A DNA stretch of 64,000 bases from Campylobacter insulaenigrae NCTC 12927 (GCF_000816185.1 NZ_CP007770.1:1-64000); one strand, 5' to 3'. Positions 33,568 through 42,082 are shown, numbered from the stretch's first letter. The notes: a model not told the origin generated them from the letters alone. Translations and numbers: made by a program.

Positions 33568-34664
33568 TGAATAGTAAAAGAGAAAATCCGCAATTTTTAA
33601 AAGAACAAATTATCACTTATCTTGGTAATAAAAGATCCTTGCTTGAGTTTTTAAATAAAGGTTTTGATTACGCTAAAAATGAGCTTAGAAAAGACAAATT
33701 TAGTTTTTGTGATATATTTAGCGGTTCAGGCATAGTTTCGCGTTTTGTAAAGCCTTGTGCAAGTTTTATAGTGGCAAATGATTTAGAAGATTATTCTAGA
33801 ATTATCAATGAGTGCTATTTAAGCAATCAAAATCCACAATTTTTACAAGAATTACAAAAATATTATACTTTTTTGCTGGCTGATTTAAAGCTGGAAAAAG
33901 GTTTTATAAGCAAGCTTTATGCACCAAATGATGATAAAAATATCCAAAAAAATGAGCGTGTTTTTTATACGCTTAAAAATGCAATGTATTTAGACTCCAT
34001 AAGGAAAAAAATAGCAACTTTACCAAATGATATGCAAAAATATTTCATTGCTCCACTTATCTATGAAGCAAGCGTGCATGCAAATACAAGTGGGGTTTTT
34101 AAAGGCTTTTACAAAGATAAAAATGGCATAGGTAAATTTGGTGGCAATGCAGGGCATGCACTGAGTCGCATTAAGGGCGATATAGCTTTAAAAATGCCTA
34201 TTTTTTCTAACTTTACTTGCGAATTTGAAGTTTTTCAAAAAGATGCAAATATTTTGGCTAAAGAGCTTGATGATATAGAAGTGGTATATTTAGACCCCCC
34301 TTATAATCAACATCCTTACGGGTCAAATTATTTTATGCTAAATTTAATCGCTAATTACAAAAAACCAAAAGAACTTTCAAAAGTCTCTGGCATACCACAA
34401 GATTGGAATCGCAGTGCTTTTAATAAGGAAAAAACAGCCGAAGATGCTTTGTTTGAATTAATTAATGATTTAAAGGCTAAGATTGTGTTGCTTTCTTATA
34501 ATTGTGAGGGTTTTGTAAAAAAAGAAAATTTTTTAAAGCGTCTGAAAAAAATAGGAAAATGTGAAATTTTAGAGCAAAAATATAATACCTTTAGAGCTAG
34601 TAGAAATCTTTCTAAACGCTCCATACATATACAAGAACAGCTTTATGTGATTAAAAAATATTAA
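33567..34664 (+). CDS. DNA adenine methyltransferase paired with EcoRI-like nuclease
   Basis: 365 residues with SAM motif CDIFSGSGIVSRF (FSGSG at 51-55) and catalytic DPPY at 243-246, an N6-adenine methyltransferase. An N-terminal TYLGNKRSLLEF motif is D12-like. It does not resemble M.EcoRI as I remember that protein, but resembles the C. jejuni Cj0208 methylase, which also sits after infC and, from memory, is assigned GAATTC. It should protect the host against the nuclease encoded just upstream. Its ATG overlaps the nuclease stop. The DPP codons contain a C6 run. Confidence 0.87.
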   Translation: MNSKRENPQFLKEQIITYLGNKRSLLEFLNKGFDYAKNELRKDKFSFCDIFSGSGIVSRFVKPCASFIVANDLEDYSRIINECYLSNQNPQFLQELQKYYTFLLADLKLEKGFISKLYAPNDDKNIQKNERVFYTLKNAMYLDSIRKKIATLPNDMQKYFIAPLIYEASVHANTSGVFKGFYKDKNGIGKFGGNAGHALSRIKGDIALKMPIFSNFTCEFEVFQKDANILAKELDDIEVVYLDPPYNQHPYGSNYFMLNLIANYKKPKELSKVSGIPQDWNRSAFNKEKTAEDALFELINDLKAKIVLLSYNCEGFVKKENFLKRLKKIGKCEILEQKYNTFRASRNLSKRSIHIQEQLYVIKKY

Positions 34665-34865
34665 TCTTGCATGTATGATTTTAATTGTTGATGTAATTTT
34701 TGTTTTAAAGCCATAGATCTTTTAAATCAAGCTTAACAATAATTTTCTATTACAACTCCTTTAGATTTTATATTTAGTTCTGTAAATAATTTTAATTTTT
34801 CTAAAGCATAATTGTAATAAAATAGTAACTTTCTTTTTATGAAAAAATTTATCCAAAGGATACAC

Positions 34866-35057
34866 ATGCCAAAAATGAAAAGCGTTAAAAGTGCTGTTAA
34901 ACGCTTCAAAGTAGGTAAAAATAAAATCAAAAGAGGCTCAGCTTTTAGAAGTCATATTTTGACTAAAAAACCTGCTAAAAGAATGCGTGATCTTCGCACT
35001 TCTAAGTATGTTCATTCAACCAATGTTAAAGCGGTTGAAAAAATGTTAGGAATTTAA
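34866..35057 (+). CDS. rpmI: 50S ribosomal protein L35
   Basis: 63-residue basic protein starting [15 protein letters not shown] and ending [11 protein letters not shown], the L35 pattern. ATG 34866 follows AAAGGATACAC; an earlier in-frame ATG would add nine non-family residues. It lies 98 bases before rplT. The 200-base gap before it holds only AT-rich sequence, with a possible decayed minus-strand coding trace. Confidence 0.95.
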
Positions 35058-35155
35058 GCTCGCTTAAATTTTAGTTTTTGACAAAAGTCATTCAAGCTCC
35101 CCTTTAAATAAGGGCAAGATTCGTTTAACGAACGCCAATTTGTGAAAGGATAAAT

Positions 35156-35509
35156 ATGGCAAGAGTAAAAACAGGTGTTGTAAGACGCCGTAGACATAAG
35201 AAAATTCTAAAACTTGCACGCGGTTTTTATAGTGGTCGCCGCAAACACTTTAGAAAAGCTAAAGAGCAATTAGAAAGAAGTTTGGTTTATGCGTATCGTG
35301 ATAGACGTCGTAAAAAACGTGATTTTCGTCGTCTTTGGATAGTACGTATCAATGCAGCTTGCAGATTAAATGATATTAGTTATTCAAGATTTATAAATGG
35401 TCTCAAAAAAGCGGGCATTGAGCTTGATAGAAAAATTTTAGCTGATTTAGCGATGAACGATGCAGCTGCTTTTGCTAAAATTGCAGATGCTGCTAAAAAA
35501 GCACTTTAA
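35156..35509 (+). CDS. rplT: 50S ribosomal protein L20
   Basis: 117-residue 23S rRNA-binding assembly protein with the family stretches [16 protein letters not shown] and [16 protein letters not shown]. It follows rpmI, and in many bacteria L20 autoregulates this operon; the spacer upstream has small inverted repeats but I cannot call a specific operator. A rho-independent terminator follows 8 bases after the stop. Confidence 0.96.
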   Translation: MARVKTGVVRRRRHKKILKLARGFYSGRRKHFRKAKEQLERSLVYAYRDRRRKKRDFRRLWIVRINAACRLNDISYSRFINGLKKAGIELDRKILADLAMNDAAAFAKIADAAKKAL

Positions 35510-36377
35510 TCTTACAGCAAGGCTTTTTAGCCTTGTTTTTCTCTTTACTTTCTTTTTAAATTCTCTTTTTGCAAAAGATATTTTACTTTTTAAAACTTAC
35601 GATGAAAAAATTTTTCAAGATAAAAATTTAAGCCATTATTTAATGAGTGAAAAGCTTGATGGTGTAAGAGGAATTTGGGATGGCAAAAGTATGCAAACAA
35701 GAGCAAGAAATCCCATAAAACTCCCTGTGTTTTTTACAAAGAATTTCCCAAATTTTGAATTAGATGGTGAGTTGTGGATACAAAGAAATTCTTTCGAACA
35801 AATATCTTCTTTGGTTCGTCAAGATGATAGTAATTTAGAGCATTGGAAAAGTGTAACTTACAATGTCTTTGATGTGCCAAATGCTTGTGAAGAGTTTAAG
35901 CTTAATCCTTGCACTTTAGAAGCGAGATTGGAAATTTTAAAAAATTATTTATCTAAATATCCTAATGATTTTATAAAGATAATTCCGCAAATTCGTATTA
36001 AAAATCAAGAGCATTTAAAACAATTTTATCAAGATTTAGTAGCACAAAATGCAGAAGGGGTGATTATAAGAAAAAATGATGCATTATATGAGAGAAAGCG
36101 ATCAGATAATGCTTATAAGTTAAAACCTTTTGAGGATGCTGAATGCGTGGTAAAAAAGCATTATGAAGGTAAAGGTAAATTTTTAGGAAAAATGGGTTCT
36201 TTGCTGTGTGAAGGATATATTGATGGCAAAAGAATAGAGTTTAAAATAGGTTCTGGTTTTAAAGATGAAGAGCGCATAAATCCTCCAGCTATCGGATCTA
36301 TAATCACATATAAATACAACGGCTTTACTATTAATAAAAAACCAAAATTTGCTACCTATTTAAGAATGTATAAGTGA
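35487..36377 (+). CDS. ATP-dependent DNA ligase with signal peptide (LigE type)
   Basis: Small ATP-dependent DNA ligase, 296 residues from ATG 35487. Adenylation motifs are present: SEKLDGVRG (motif I, the nucleotide-binding lysine), ELDGELW (III), EGVIIRK (IV) and [10 protein letters not shown] (V), then a short OB domain. The N-terminus ([19 protein letters not shown]) is a Sec signal peptide, so it likely acts in the periplasm, perhaps on incoming DNA. The only candidate starts (35460, 35487) lie inside rplT, and the rplT terminator lies within the signal-peptide codons, so expression depends on read-through or another promoter. Confidence 0.85.
   Translation: MLLKKHFNLTARLFSLVFLFTFFLNSLFAKDILLFKTYDEKIFQDKNLSHYLMSEKLDGVRGIWDGKSMQTRARNPIKLPVFFTKNFPNFELDGELWIQRNSFEQISSLVRQDDSNLEHWKSVTYNVFDVPNACEEFKLNPCTLEARLEILKNYLSKYPNDFIKIIPQIRIKNQEHLKQFYQDLVAQNAEGVIIRKNDALYERKRSDNAYKLKPFEDAECVVKKHYEGKGKFLGKMGSLLCEGYIDGKRIEFKIGSGFKDEERINPPAIGSIITYKYNGFTINKKPKFATYLRMYK
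35518..35540 (+). terminator. Rho-independent terminator after rplT
   Basis: Stem CAAGGCT (35518-35524) and AGCCTTG (35529-35535), loop TTTT, followed by TTTTT. It begins 8 bases after the rplT stop and lies inside the start of the ligase reading frame. Confidence 0.8.
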
Positions 36378-37190
36378 TTTTTTTATTGCATTAAAGCAAA
36401 GATAAATTACAAATCCCATACAAGCGGTAAATATAATACACGCACCGCTAGAAAGATTAAATATATAACTAAAAGCTAGCCCTATCAGACAAAAAAATAA
36501 ACTTAAAATGCTTGCATAAAACATCATCCATCCAAGTTTTTTACTTAGTCCTTCTGCTATGAAACTAGGTATACTAAGTAAAGCAATGATTAAAATCAAA
36601 CCGACAAGTCTTATGCTCATAACAATACACAAAGCTATCATGAAGATTAAAATATAATAAAACAAATTAGCATTGATACCTCTAGTTTGAGCAAATTCAT
36701 CATCAAAACTAATAATTTCAAATTGTCTATAAAAACAAAGAATCAGTATTATAAAAATAAAATCACAAATTAGCATCAACAAAAGATCATCATAAGATAC
36801 AGCCAAGATACTACCAAATAAATATATCATCAAATCATTACTATAGCCTGGACTTAAATCAATTAAAATAATTCCAATAGCCATACCAAGAGCCCAAATG
36901 ACAGCAATGATACTATCACTTCTATTAGGATAGTGCTTGCTTAAATATGCTACTATAAAAGCTAAAATAAGAGTAAATAAACTTGTGCTAACTAATATGG
37001 GTAAAGCAAAATAAAATGCTACTCCAATACCGCCAAAAGCTCCATGTGTGATTCCACCTGCCATAGAGAGTAATCTATTAATCATTACTAAGCTTCCTAC
37101 ACATCCACAGGCTATGCTGACTAAAATCGAAGCTAATATTGCGTTTTGAAAAAAATTGAAATTTAGAATTTCAAACATTGTGATCCTCAC
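36360..37190 (-). CDS. znuB: Zinc ABC transporter permease
   Basis: 276-residue inner-membrane permease of the ABC-3 (ZnuB/MntB) family with about eight spans, including GGITHGAFGGIGVAF and RLVGLILIIALLSIPSFIAEGLS. It overlaps the ATPase gene by 20 bases and ends converging with the ligase gene (18-base tail overlap). With ZnuA and ZnuC it should import zinc. Last gene of the four-gene operon. Confidence 0.88.
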   Translation of the reverse strand: MRITMFEILNFNFFQNAILASILVSIACGCVGSLVMINRLLSMAGGITHGAFGGIGVAFYFALPILVSTSLFTLILAFIVAYLSKHYPNRSDSIIAVIWALGMAIGIILIDLSPGYSNDLMIYLFGSILAVSYDDLLLMLICDFIFIILILCFYRQFEIISFDDEFAQTRGINANLFYYILIFMIALCIVMSIRLVGLILIIALLSIPSFIAEGLSKKLGWMMFYASILSLFFCLIGLAFSYIFNLSSGACIIFTACMGFVIYLCFNAIKKSLIHS

Positions 37191-37920
37191 ATAGACAAGA
37201 ATTTAAACTCATTTCTACATCACAGATATGATTGTGATTTTGATATAGATGTTTAATATAATTGATTTTATCTTGATTTTTTGTATTTGTATGGATAAAC
37301 ATTTCTTTGTTTAAATATGCAATTTTATCACTATATGCTAGAATAATATTAATATCATGACTAATACAAATAACGCCCATACCTTGCTGATGCAACTTTC
37401 TTAGTAAATCAAAAATTTGTAGAGCATTTTTGGTATCAACGCTTGCTGTTGGTTCGTCTAATATAAGCAATTTACAAGCACCTACCAAAGCTCTTGCTAT
37501 AAAAACTCTTTGTCTTTGACCACCGCTTAAAGTGTTAATTTGTTTATCCCAGAAATCTTGCATGCTAACTTGTTCTAGTGCCCAAAGTGCTGTTTTTTTA
37601 TCTTCTTTTGTGTAAAAACCAAAGATTTTTTTATCTACTTGTCCCATTAGCACTACTTCTAGTACTCTAGCGGGAAAATTCAAATTTGCCAATGTGCTTT
37701 GTGGAACATAGCCTATTTGATTTGATTTAAGATTAGTTAATTTTATTTCATTTTTGCTTTTTAAAAGTCCAAGTATGAGTTTGATTAAAGTAGATTTTCC
37801 ACCACCATTTGGGCCTATTATAGATAAAAAATCATTATTATCATAATGTAAATTGATATCTTTTAAAACATATTCATTGTTGTATGCAAAATTTAAATTT
37901 GAAATGTTAAATAATTCCAT
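37171..37920 (-). CDS. znuC: Zinc ABC transporter ATP-binding protein
   Basis: 249-residue ABC ATPase: Walker A GPNGGGKST, Q-loop region VPQS, signature LSGGQRQRV, Walker B LLILDEPTA and switch His in CISHD. The C-terminus is cysteine- and histidine-bearing (HNHICDVEMSLNSCLCEDH), which could bind metal. Its ATG overlaps the preceding gene's stop by one base. Powers uptake through the adjacent permease. Confidence 0.9.
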   Translation of the reverse strand: MELFNISNLNFAYNNEYVLKDINLHYDNNDFLSIIGPNGGGKSTLIKLILGLLKSKNEIKLTNLKSNQIGYVPQSTLANLNFPARVLEVVLMGQVDKKIFGFYTKEDKKTALWALEQVSMQDFWDKQINTLSGGQRQRVFIARALVGACKLLILDEPTASVDTKNALQIFDLLRKLHQQGMGVICISHDINIILAYSDKIAYLNKEMFIHTNTKNQDKINYIKHLYQNHNHICDVEMSLNSCLCEDHNV

Positions 37921-39251
37921 TAAAATACACTCGCTCTTGTGTTTATAAATAAAAACATACCAAAAGCTAGCATGACAACGATTCCTAGATATTCTAGTGC
38001 AAGTCTTAGACGCTGATGTTTTAAGCTTTTATGAAATTTATTAGCGCTAATAGCAAATAAAAATAACACTAAACACATTCCAAGTGTTATAAATACAGCT
38101 GAGCTTATAGCATAAAAAAAGCTAAATTCATAAGCAAAAACAAATAATAAAACAACCCCTGGACAAGGTACTAAGGCTGCACCCAGTATAATACCCCATT
38201 CGTTGAGTTTATTATGATTGCAGCAGGAGCAATTATATATGTGTGTGTGTAAAATTTTTTTGCTTAGCATAAATAAAGCTATAAATATAATACACAAGCT
38301 AGTGATTTGAGTTAGTATATAACCTGCTTGATTATTAACATCTTTTAATAAATTTTCAAGCAAAACTACACCTATACTTACAAGCAAGAAAGCACTTAAT
38401 ATATGAATAATACCTATTCTTAATACGAAATAAAAAATTTTTAAAAAAGAACTTTTATGGGTCATAAAATAAGCACTAGTTAGCATTTTTGCATGCCCTG
38501 GGGCGCTGGCGTGAAACACTCCATAAGCAAAAGAAATGGATAAAAGTATTAAAAAAGTTTTTATATCAAATTCTTTTTGCAGCAAATCTTTAATATAAGC
38601 AAAAAGGTCATTGTTAAGTTGATTTAATTTGGAGAGTAAATTCTGTGATTGCTTAGGGGTATCTTTGCTTTTTTCTATAAACATGGAATCTGGTATTTTT
38701 CCTTTATGGATTTGTAAAAACATAAGATTTAAATTAGGATTTAAAGCAAGATAATAATTAGAATCAAGCGTCATAAAACCATCGTTTTTAAATTTGAAAT
38801 TAAAAAAACCTCCATCATCATGAATTTGTATGCTAAAAGTAGTTTTATCTTTAATGGGTAAATTTAATATAATTTTATATTCAAAGAATAATTGTGAATT
38901 GTTTGTATATAAGGTGGGATTTTTAAATTCTTTGATGTAAATTGTGTCATCTAAGTCATAAAATTGAAATTGTGTTAAAAAATTTTTAGGTTCTATATAA
39001 TCTAAAAGCGTGTATTTAATATTTACAAGCTCATCATCATCGAATTTATTATTATAATTTAAATCATAATTTTCTAATAAAACATTAAAAAATTCTTCTG
39101 AGAATTCCCATTTTACATCAATTTGAGTAATGCTTTCTTTACTAGTATTAAAATCTAATTGTACATTTGCAGAAGGCGTATAAGCTGCGCACAAGGCACA
39201 AGCATATAAGCCTTTAAAGGCAAGAAAAAATAAAATAAACAAAATTCTCAT
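37920..39251 (-). CDS. NicO/RcnA-like metal transporter with DUF1007-like N-domain
   Basis: 443 residues in two parts. After a signal-like start, the N-terminal 200 residues form an extracytoplasmic domain resembling DUF1007, including an EF-hand-like loop DLNYNNKFDDDEL. Residues about 230-440 hold six or so spans with FHASAPGHAK, the NicO/RcnA nickel-cobalt transporter hallmark (HxxxPGHAK), and a short His/Cys loop HTHIYNCSCCNH. It sits between znuA and znuC, coupled to both, so zinc handling is likelier than nickel export. Mechanism is inference. Confidence 0.75.
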   Translation of the reverse strand: MRILFILFFLAFKGLYACALCAAYTPSANVQLDFNTSKESITQIDVKWEFSEEFFNVLLENYDLNYNNKFDDDELVNIKYTLLDYIEPKNFLTQFQFYDLDDTIYIKEFKNPTLYTNNSQLFFEYKIILNLPIKDKTTFSIQIHDDGGFFNFKFKNDGFMTLDSNYYLALNPNLNLMFLQIHKGKIPDSMFIEKSKDTPKQSQNLLSKLNQLNNDLFAYIKDLLQKEFDIKTFLILLSISFAYGVFHASAPGHAKMLTSAYFMTHKSSFLKIFYFVLRIGIIHILSAFLLVSIGVVLLENLLKDVNNQAGYILTQITSLCIIFIALFMLSKKILHTHIYNCSCCNHNKLNEWGIILGAALVPCPGVVLLFVFAYEFSFFYAISSAVFITLGMCLVLFLFAISANKFHKSLKHQRLRLALEYLGIVVMLAFGMFLFINTRASVF

Positions 39252-40099
39252 TGTAGTGCCAAATTGAGAGCATCTACACTTTTTAACAATTCTTCATCCC
39301 AATTTCTTGCAAGATGATTTATGGAAATTATCTTAGCATTTAATTCTTTGGCTAAAGTTTTTATTGCACTTTCTGGGAATCCTGGTTGGATAAAAACTAT
39401 ACGAATATCTTTTTCCTTTGCAAGTAGTATTAAATTTTGTAAATCTTTTGCTTTTGGTTCTTTTCCATCAATTTGTACTGGAATTTGTATAAGATTATAT
39501 CTTTTTGCTAAATAAGCCCAGCTTGGATGATATACAATAAATTCATTTTTTTTGATATTTTGCAATTTTGCTTTGATTTTTTCATCTAGTTCATCTAATT
39601 CTTTAAGAAAAACTTTTAAATTTTCTTCATAAAATGCTTTATTTTGTGGGAATACTTCGCTTAAAGCTTTACTAATATTTTCAGCTTGAATTTTTACTAA
39701 GATAGGGTCAAGCCACACGTGAGGATCTTTTCCATGCTCGTGATGTTCATGATGATTATGATGTTCTTCTTCATGATCTTCATCTTCAAAAAGTTCAATA
39801 TTTTGATTGATATTAACAATTTTAACATTTTTTAAAGTATTTTTAAATTTTTCTTCTAGAATTTTTTCAAGTTCTAAATCAGCTAGAAAATAAATTTTAC
39901 TTTCTTCTAATTTTTTTAACACTTGAGGTTTAAATTCTATGTTATGCTCATCTGAATTTTGTGGTATAAGGACATTGATTTCTACACTATCCTTTGCGAT
40001 TTTCTCTACAAAAAATGCTTGAGGTGGTATGCTAACACTTACTATAGGTTTAGCAAAAACAAAAATGCTAAAAATACATAATAACAATAATTTTACCAT
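39248..40099 (-). CDS. znuA: Periplasmic zinc-binding protein ZnuA
   Basis: 283-residue substrate-binding protein of the cluster A-I metal family. A Sec signal peptide (VKLLLLCIFSIFVFA) precedes the mature domain. A His/Asp/Glu-rich loop HEEEHHNHHEHHEHG and the following DPHVWLDP are typical of zinc-specific ZnuA, with further metal-ligand histidine in VYHPSWAYLAKRY. Start ATG 40099 lies 5 bases after AAGGAG; a GTG one codon upstream is less well spaced. First gene of the znu operon, divergent from the Fur-family regulator across a palindromic operator. Confidence 0.93.
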   Translation of the reverse strand: MVKLLLLCIFSIFVFAKPIVSVSIPPQAFFVEKIAKDSVEINVLIPQNSDEHNIEFKPQVLKKLEESKIYFLADLELEKILEEKFKNTLKNVKIVNINQNIELFEDEDHEEEHHNHHEHHEHGKDPHVWLDPILVKIQAENISKALSEVFPQNKAFYEENLKVFLKELDELDEKIKAKLQNIKKNEFIVYHPSWAYLAKRYNLIQIPVQIDGKEPKAKDLQNLILLAKEKDIRIVFIQPGFPESAIKTLAKELNAKIISINHLARNWDEELLKSVDALNLALQ

Positions 40100-40121
40100 C
40101 ACTTCTCCTTAAAAAATCAAA

Positions 40122-40127
40122 ATTATA
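40122..40127 (-). promoter_or_regulatory. Probable -10 box of the znu operon
   Basis: Minus-strand extended -10 TGTATAAT (TATAAT at 40122-40127) lies 22 bases upstream of the znuA ATG. The palindromic operator at 40139-40171 covers the expected -35 region. Confidence 0.6.
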
Positions 40128-40133
40128 CATAAT

Positions 40134-40171
40134 GCAACTTAGTTGCAACTTAAGCATAAAGTTGCAACTAA
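40134..40171. promoter_or_regulatory. Candidate Zur operator between znuA and Fur-family gene
   Basis: Two exact copies of the self-complementary decamer AGTTGCAACT (40141-40150 and 40160-40169) lie 19 bp apart. Together they form a larger inverted repeat: TTAGTTGCAACTT on the left and AAGTTGCAACTAA on the right. A further half site GCAACTT begins at 40134. The element sits between divergent promoters of the zinc-uptake operon and a Fur-family gene, the expected place for a zinc-responsive repressor. The assignment to that regulator is inference. Confidence 0.7.
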
Positions 40172-40186
40172 GGTATATTTTTGTGC

Positions 40187-40192
40187 TACAAT
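40187..40192 (+). promoter_or_regulatory. Probable -10 box of the Fur-family gene
   Basis: TACAAT preceded by TGTGC (extended -10 pattern) about 23 bases before the regulator ATG and 16 bases after the inverted-repeat operator. Confidence 0.5.
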
Positions 40193-40214
40193 GCTTTTTT
40201 ATTTTAAGGTGTAA

Positions 40215-40568
40215 ATGATGGAAGCAGTTGATATCCTAAAAAAATACGATATACCTATAACGACTTTGCGTGTAGAAATTTTGCAAATTTTAGCTTTTGC
40301 TAAAACACCTCTAAGTTATGATCAATTTGATCTTCAAGCTAATAAAACAAGTTTTTATCGCAATATGGAACTTTTTGAGAAGAGTGGCATTGTAATTAAA
40401 AGTGAACTTAATCGCAAGAGTTTTTATGAGTTAGCAAATCAAGCAAAAGCTCATTTTGTGTGTGATGTTTGTCATGTTATTAGTGATATTAAGATGCCTA
40501 AAATTAAAGGCGTGGTAAAGAGTGTAGTGGTAAAAGGTATATGTGAAAAATGTGAGGATGAGCAATGA
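40215..40568 (+). CDS. Fur-family regulator, probably Zur-like
   Basis: 117-residue metal-sensing repressor of the Fur family, on the short side. The N-terminal winged helix (IPITTLRVEILQILAFAKTPLSYDQF, then KTSFYRNMELFEKSGIV in the YR-L recognition pattern) is followed by HFVCDVCHVI and the C-terminal CEKC, forming the two-CxxC structural zinc site. It is divergent from the znu operon across a strong palindromic operator and is coupled to a methyltransferase by 4 bases. Zinc sensing is inferred from context; PerR- or Fur-type sensing is not excluded. Confidence 0.78.
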   Translation: MMEAVDILKKYDIPITTLRVEILQILAFAKTPLSYDQFDLQANKTSFYRNMELFEKSGIVIKSELNRKSFYELANQAKAHFVCDVCHVISDIKMPKIKGVVKSVVVKGICEKCEDEQ

Positions 40569-41275
40569 ATTTATGGGATAAAAAAGCAAAGGCTTACACA
40601 AGATATAGTGAAAAATTAAATGAAATTCAAAAACAAACCTTTGATAAATTTAAGGTATTAAATATAGATTATGAGAATAAAAATATCATAGATATTGGTT
40701 GTGGAACAGGAGTTTGGACTTTGCATTTAGCTAAAAAGGCAAAAGAAATTTTAGCTATTGATAATGCTAAAGCTATGCTTGAAATTTTACAAGAAGATGC
40801 AAAAACTCATGCTATATCAAATGTAAAAACTTTAAATTTAGACTTTGAAAATTTTTATAAAAACAATAATACAAAATTTGATTTAGCTTTTTTGAGCATG
40901 TCTCCTGCTTTACAAAATGAAAAAGACTATAAAGCTTTTTTAAGCTTAGCTTCTAAAAAGGTGTATTTAGGATGGGCAAGTAAGCGTAAAAGTAGCTTTT
41001 TAGATCCTATATTTGAGCATTTTAATACTGAATTTAAAGGTTTTTATAAACAAGATTTTCAAAATTTTTTAGATACCAAAAGCATTCCTTATGAATGTGA
41101 AATTTTTAACGAAACTAGAGTGGTAAAAAGAGATAAAGAAAGTGCTATGCAAAATGTTTTATGGCATTTGAGTATGAATGGTATTAATGTAACAAAGCAA
41201 GACTTAGAACCTTTTGTAAAAGATGAGGTAGAAGAGATTATAAAATCAAAAATAAAATTAATTATTTGTGGATAA
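40565..41275 (+). CDS. Class I SAM-dependent methyltransferase
   Basis: 236 residues with SAM motif I IIDIGCGTGVWTLHLAK (about 40-56), the acidic motif II LAIDNA, and a motif IV-like LAFLSMSPAL. Substrate cannot be predicted; small-molecule or tRNA methylation are possible. Translationally coupled to the Fur-family gene (ATGA overlap), suggesting metal-linked expression. No DNA-methylase motif (NPPY/DPPY) is present. Confidence 0.75.
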   Translation: MNLWDKKAKAYTRYSEKLNEIQKQTFDKFKVLNIDYENKNIIDIGCGTGVWTLHLAKKAKEILAIDNAKAMLEILQEDAKTHAISNVKTLNLDFENFYKNNNTKFDLAFLSMSPALQNEKDYKAFLSLASKKVYLGWASKRKSSFLDPIFEHFNTEFKGFYKQDFQNFLDTKSIPYECEIFNETRVVKRDKESAMQNVLWHLSMNGINVTKQDLEPFVKDEVEEIIKSKIKLIICG

Positions 41276-41284
41276 AGGAAATCT

Positions 41285-42082
41285 ATGAAATTTAGTGTTT
41301 CTGATTTTTAAAAAAATATAGGTCAAGAATTAGTCTTAAAATTTAATAGTGCTTCAAATCATAGTCATCCTCATGCAATAGGAAGGGCAATAGAATGTGG
41401 TGTCATAGAAAAACTAGAAGCATTATTACTTTCAGGTGTTGGTTTTGTAATAGATCTTTATGGTGGAGTATCAAAACAAAGCGATATTATTATTTATGAG
41501 AAGAATTTTGCAAATAGATTTATACAAAATAATGTTGAAGATTATGCGTATTATTCTTGTGAAAATGTATTAGCAGTTGGTGAGGTTAAATCAAATGCTA
41601 ACTCTAATGATATCAAAGATTCTATAGAAAAATTAAAATTTGTGAAGAAAATACAAAGAGAAAAACCAGAAGAAAAAGGAGTATATAGAAATTTTTTTAC
41701 TTCAACTTCTATGCAAGGATTAGAAAGTCAAAGTTTTGATCCTGTTGCTAACGAAACAGATCAGATTTTTACTTTTTTAATAGCAAAAACTCTTCCATCG
41801 ATTGAAATAATTTATAAAAATTTAAAGGATATATGTGGTGATAAAAAATACCTATATCCAAATTGTTTTATTTCTATAGAAGGTAAATCATTTTATTTTG
41901 CAAGTGATGAAAGAATTAGGATTAGCGCTATAAATTCTAAAGGTATTTATAAATTTGTACTTGAAAATTCTTTTGCGTACTTTATAAATCATTTGACTAC
42001 TTTTATTCAATGTGCTAGAACTACAAGGTTAAACAATTACAAATATCTTAGTTATTATAAAGAAATTATATCAAATAAATAA
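41285..42082 (+). pseudogene. DUF6602-like gene with early stop codon
   Basis: ATG 41285 follows AAGGAAATCT and opens a frame of 265 codons, but codon 9 is TAA (41309-41311). The same frame then runs to 42082 with no further stop. The translation has SHPHAIGRAIE, GVGFVIDLYGG, a SKQSDIIIYE strand and AVGEVKSN, the order seen in DUF6602 nuclease-like proteins (Asp...Glu-x-Lys). The first ATG/GTG/TTG after the stop is the GTG at 41642, past these motifs, so the natural protein is probably lost unless the stop is suppressed or an error. Confidence 0.65.

Noticed and set aside
34297-34302. C6 run in the methyltransferase DPPY codons, and G5 runs near 46111 and 60015
   Set aside because: Too short to be the G8 or longer contingency tracts of Campylobacter phase-variable genes; the C6 encodes the conserved DPP residues. 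No longer poly-G/C run was seen in the window.
34665-34865. Possible coding trace on the minus strand before rpmI (NIKSKGVVIENY, then LDLKDL, then KQKLHQQLKSYMQD in shifting frames)
   Set aside because: Pieces look protein-like but are short, lie in different frames and match no family I can name; not enough to call a pseudogene.
35058-35155. rpmI-rplT spacer as an L20 regulatory structure
   Set aside because: Small repeats (CCC...GGG around 35100-35113, TTCGTT...AACGAA) are present, but I could not match them to a known L20-binding fold.
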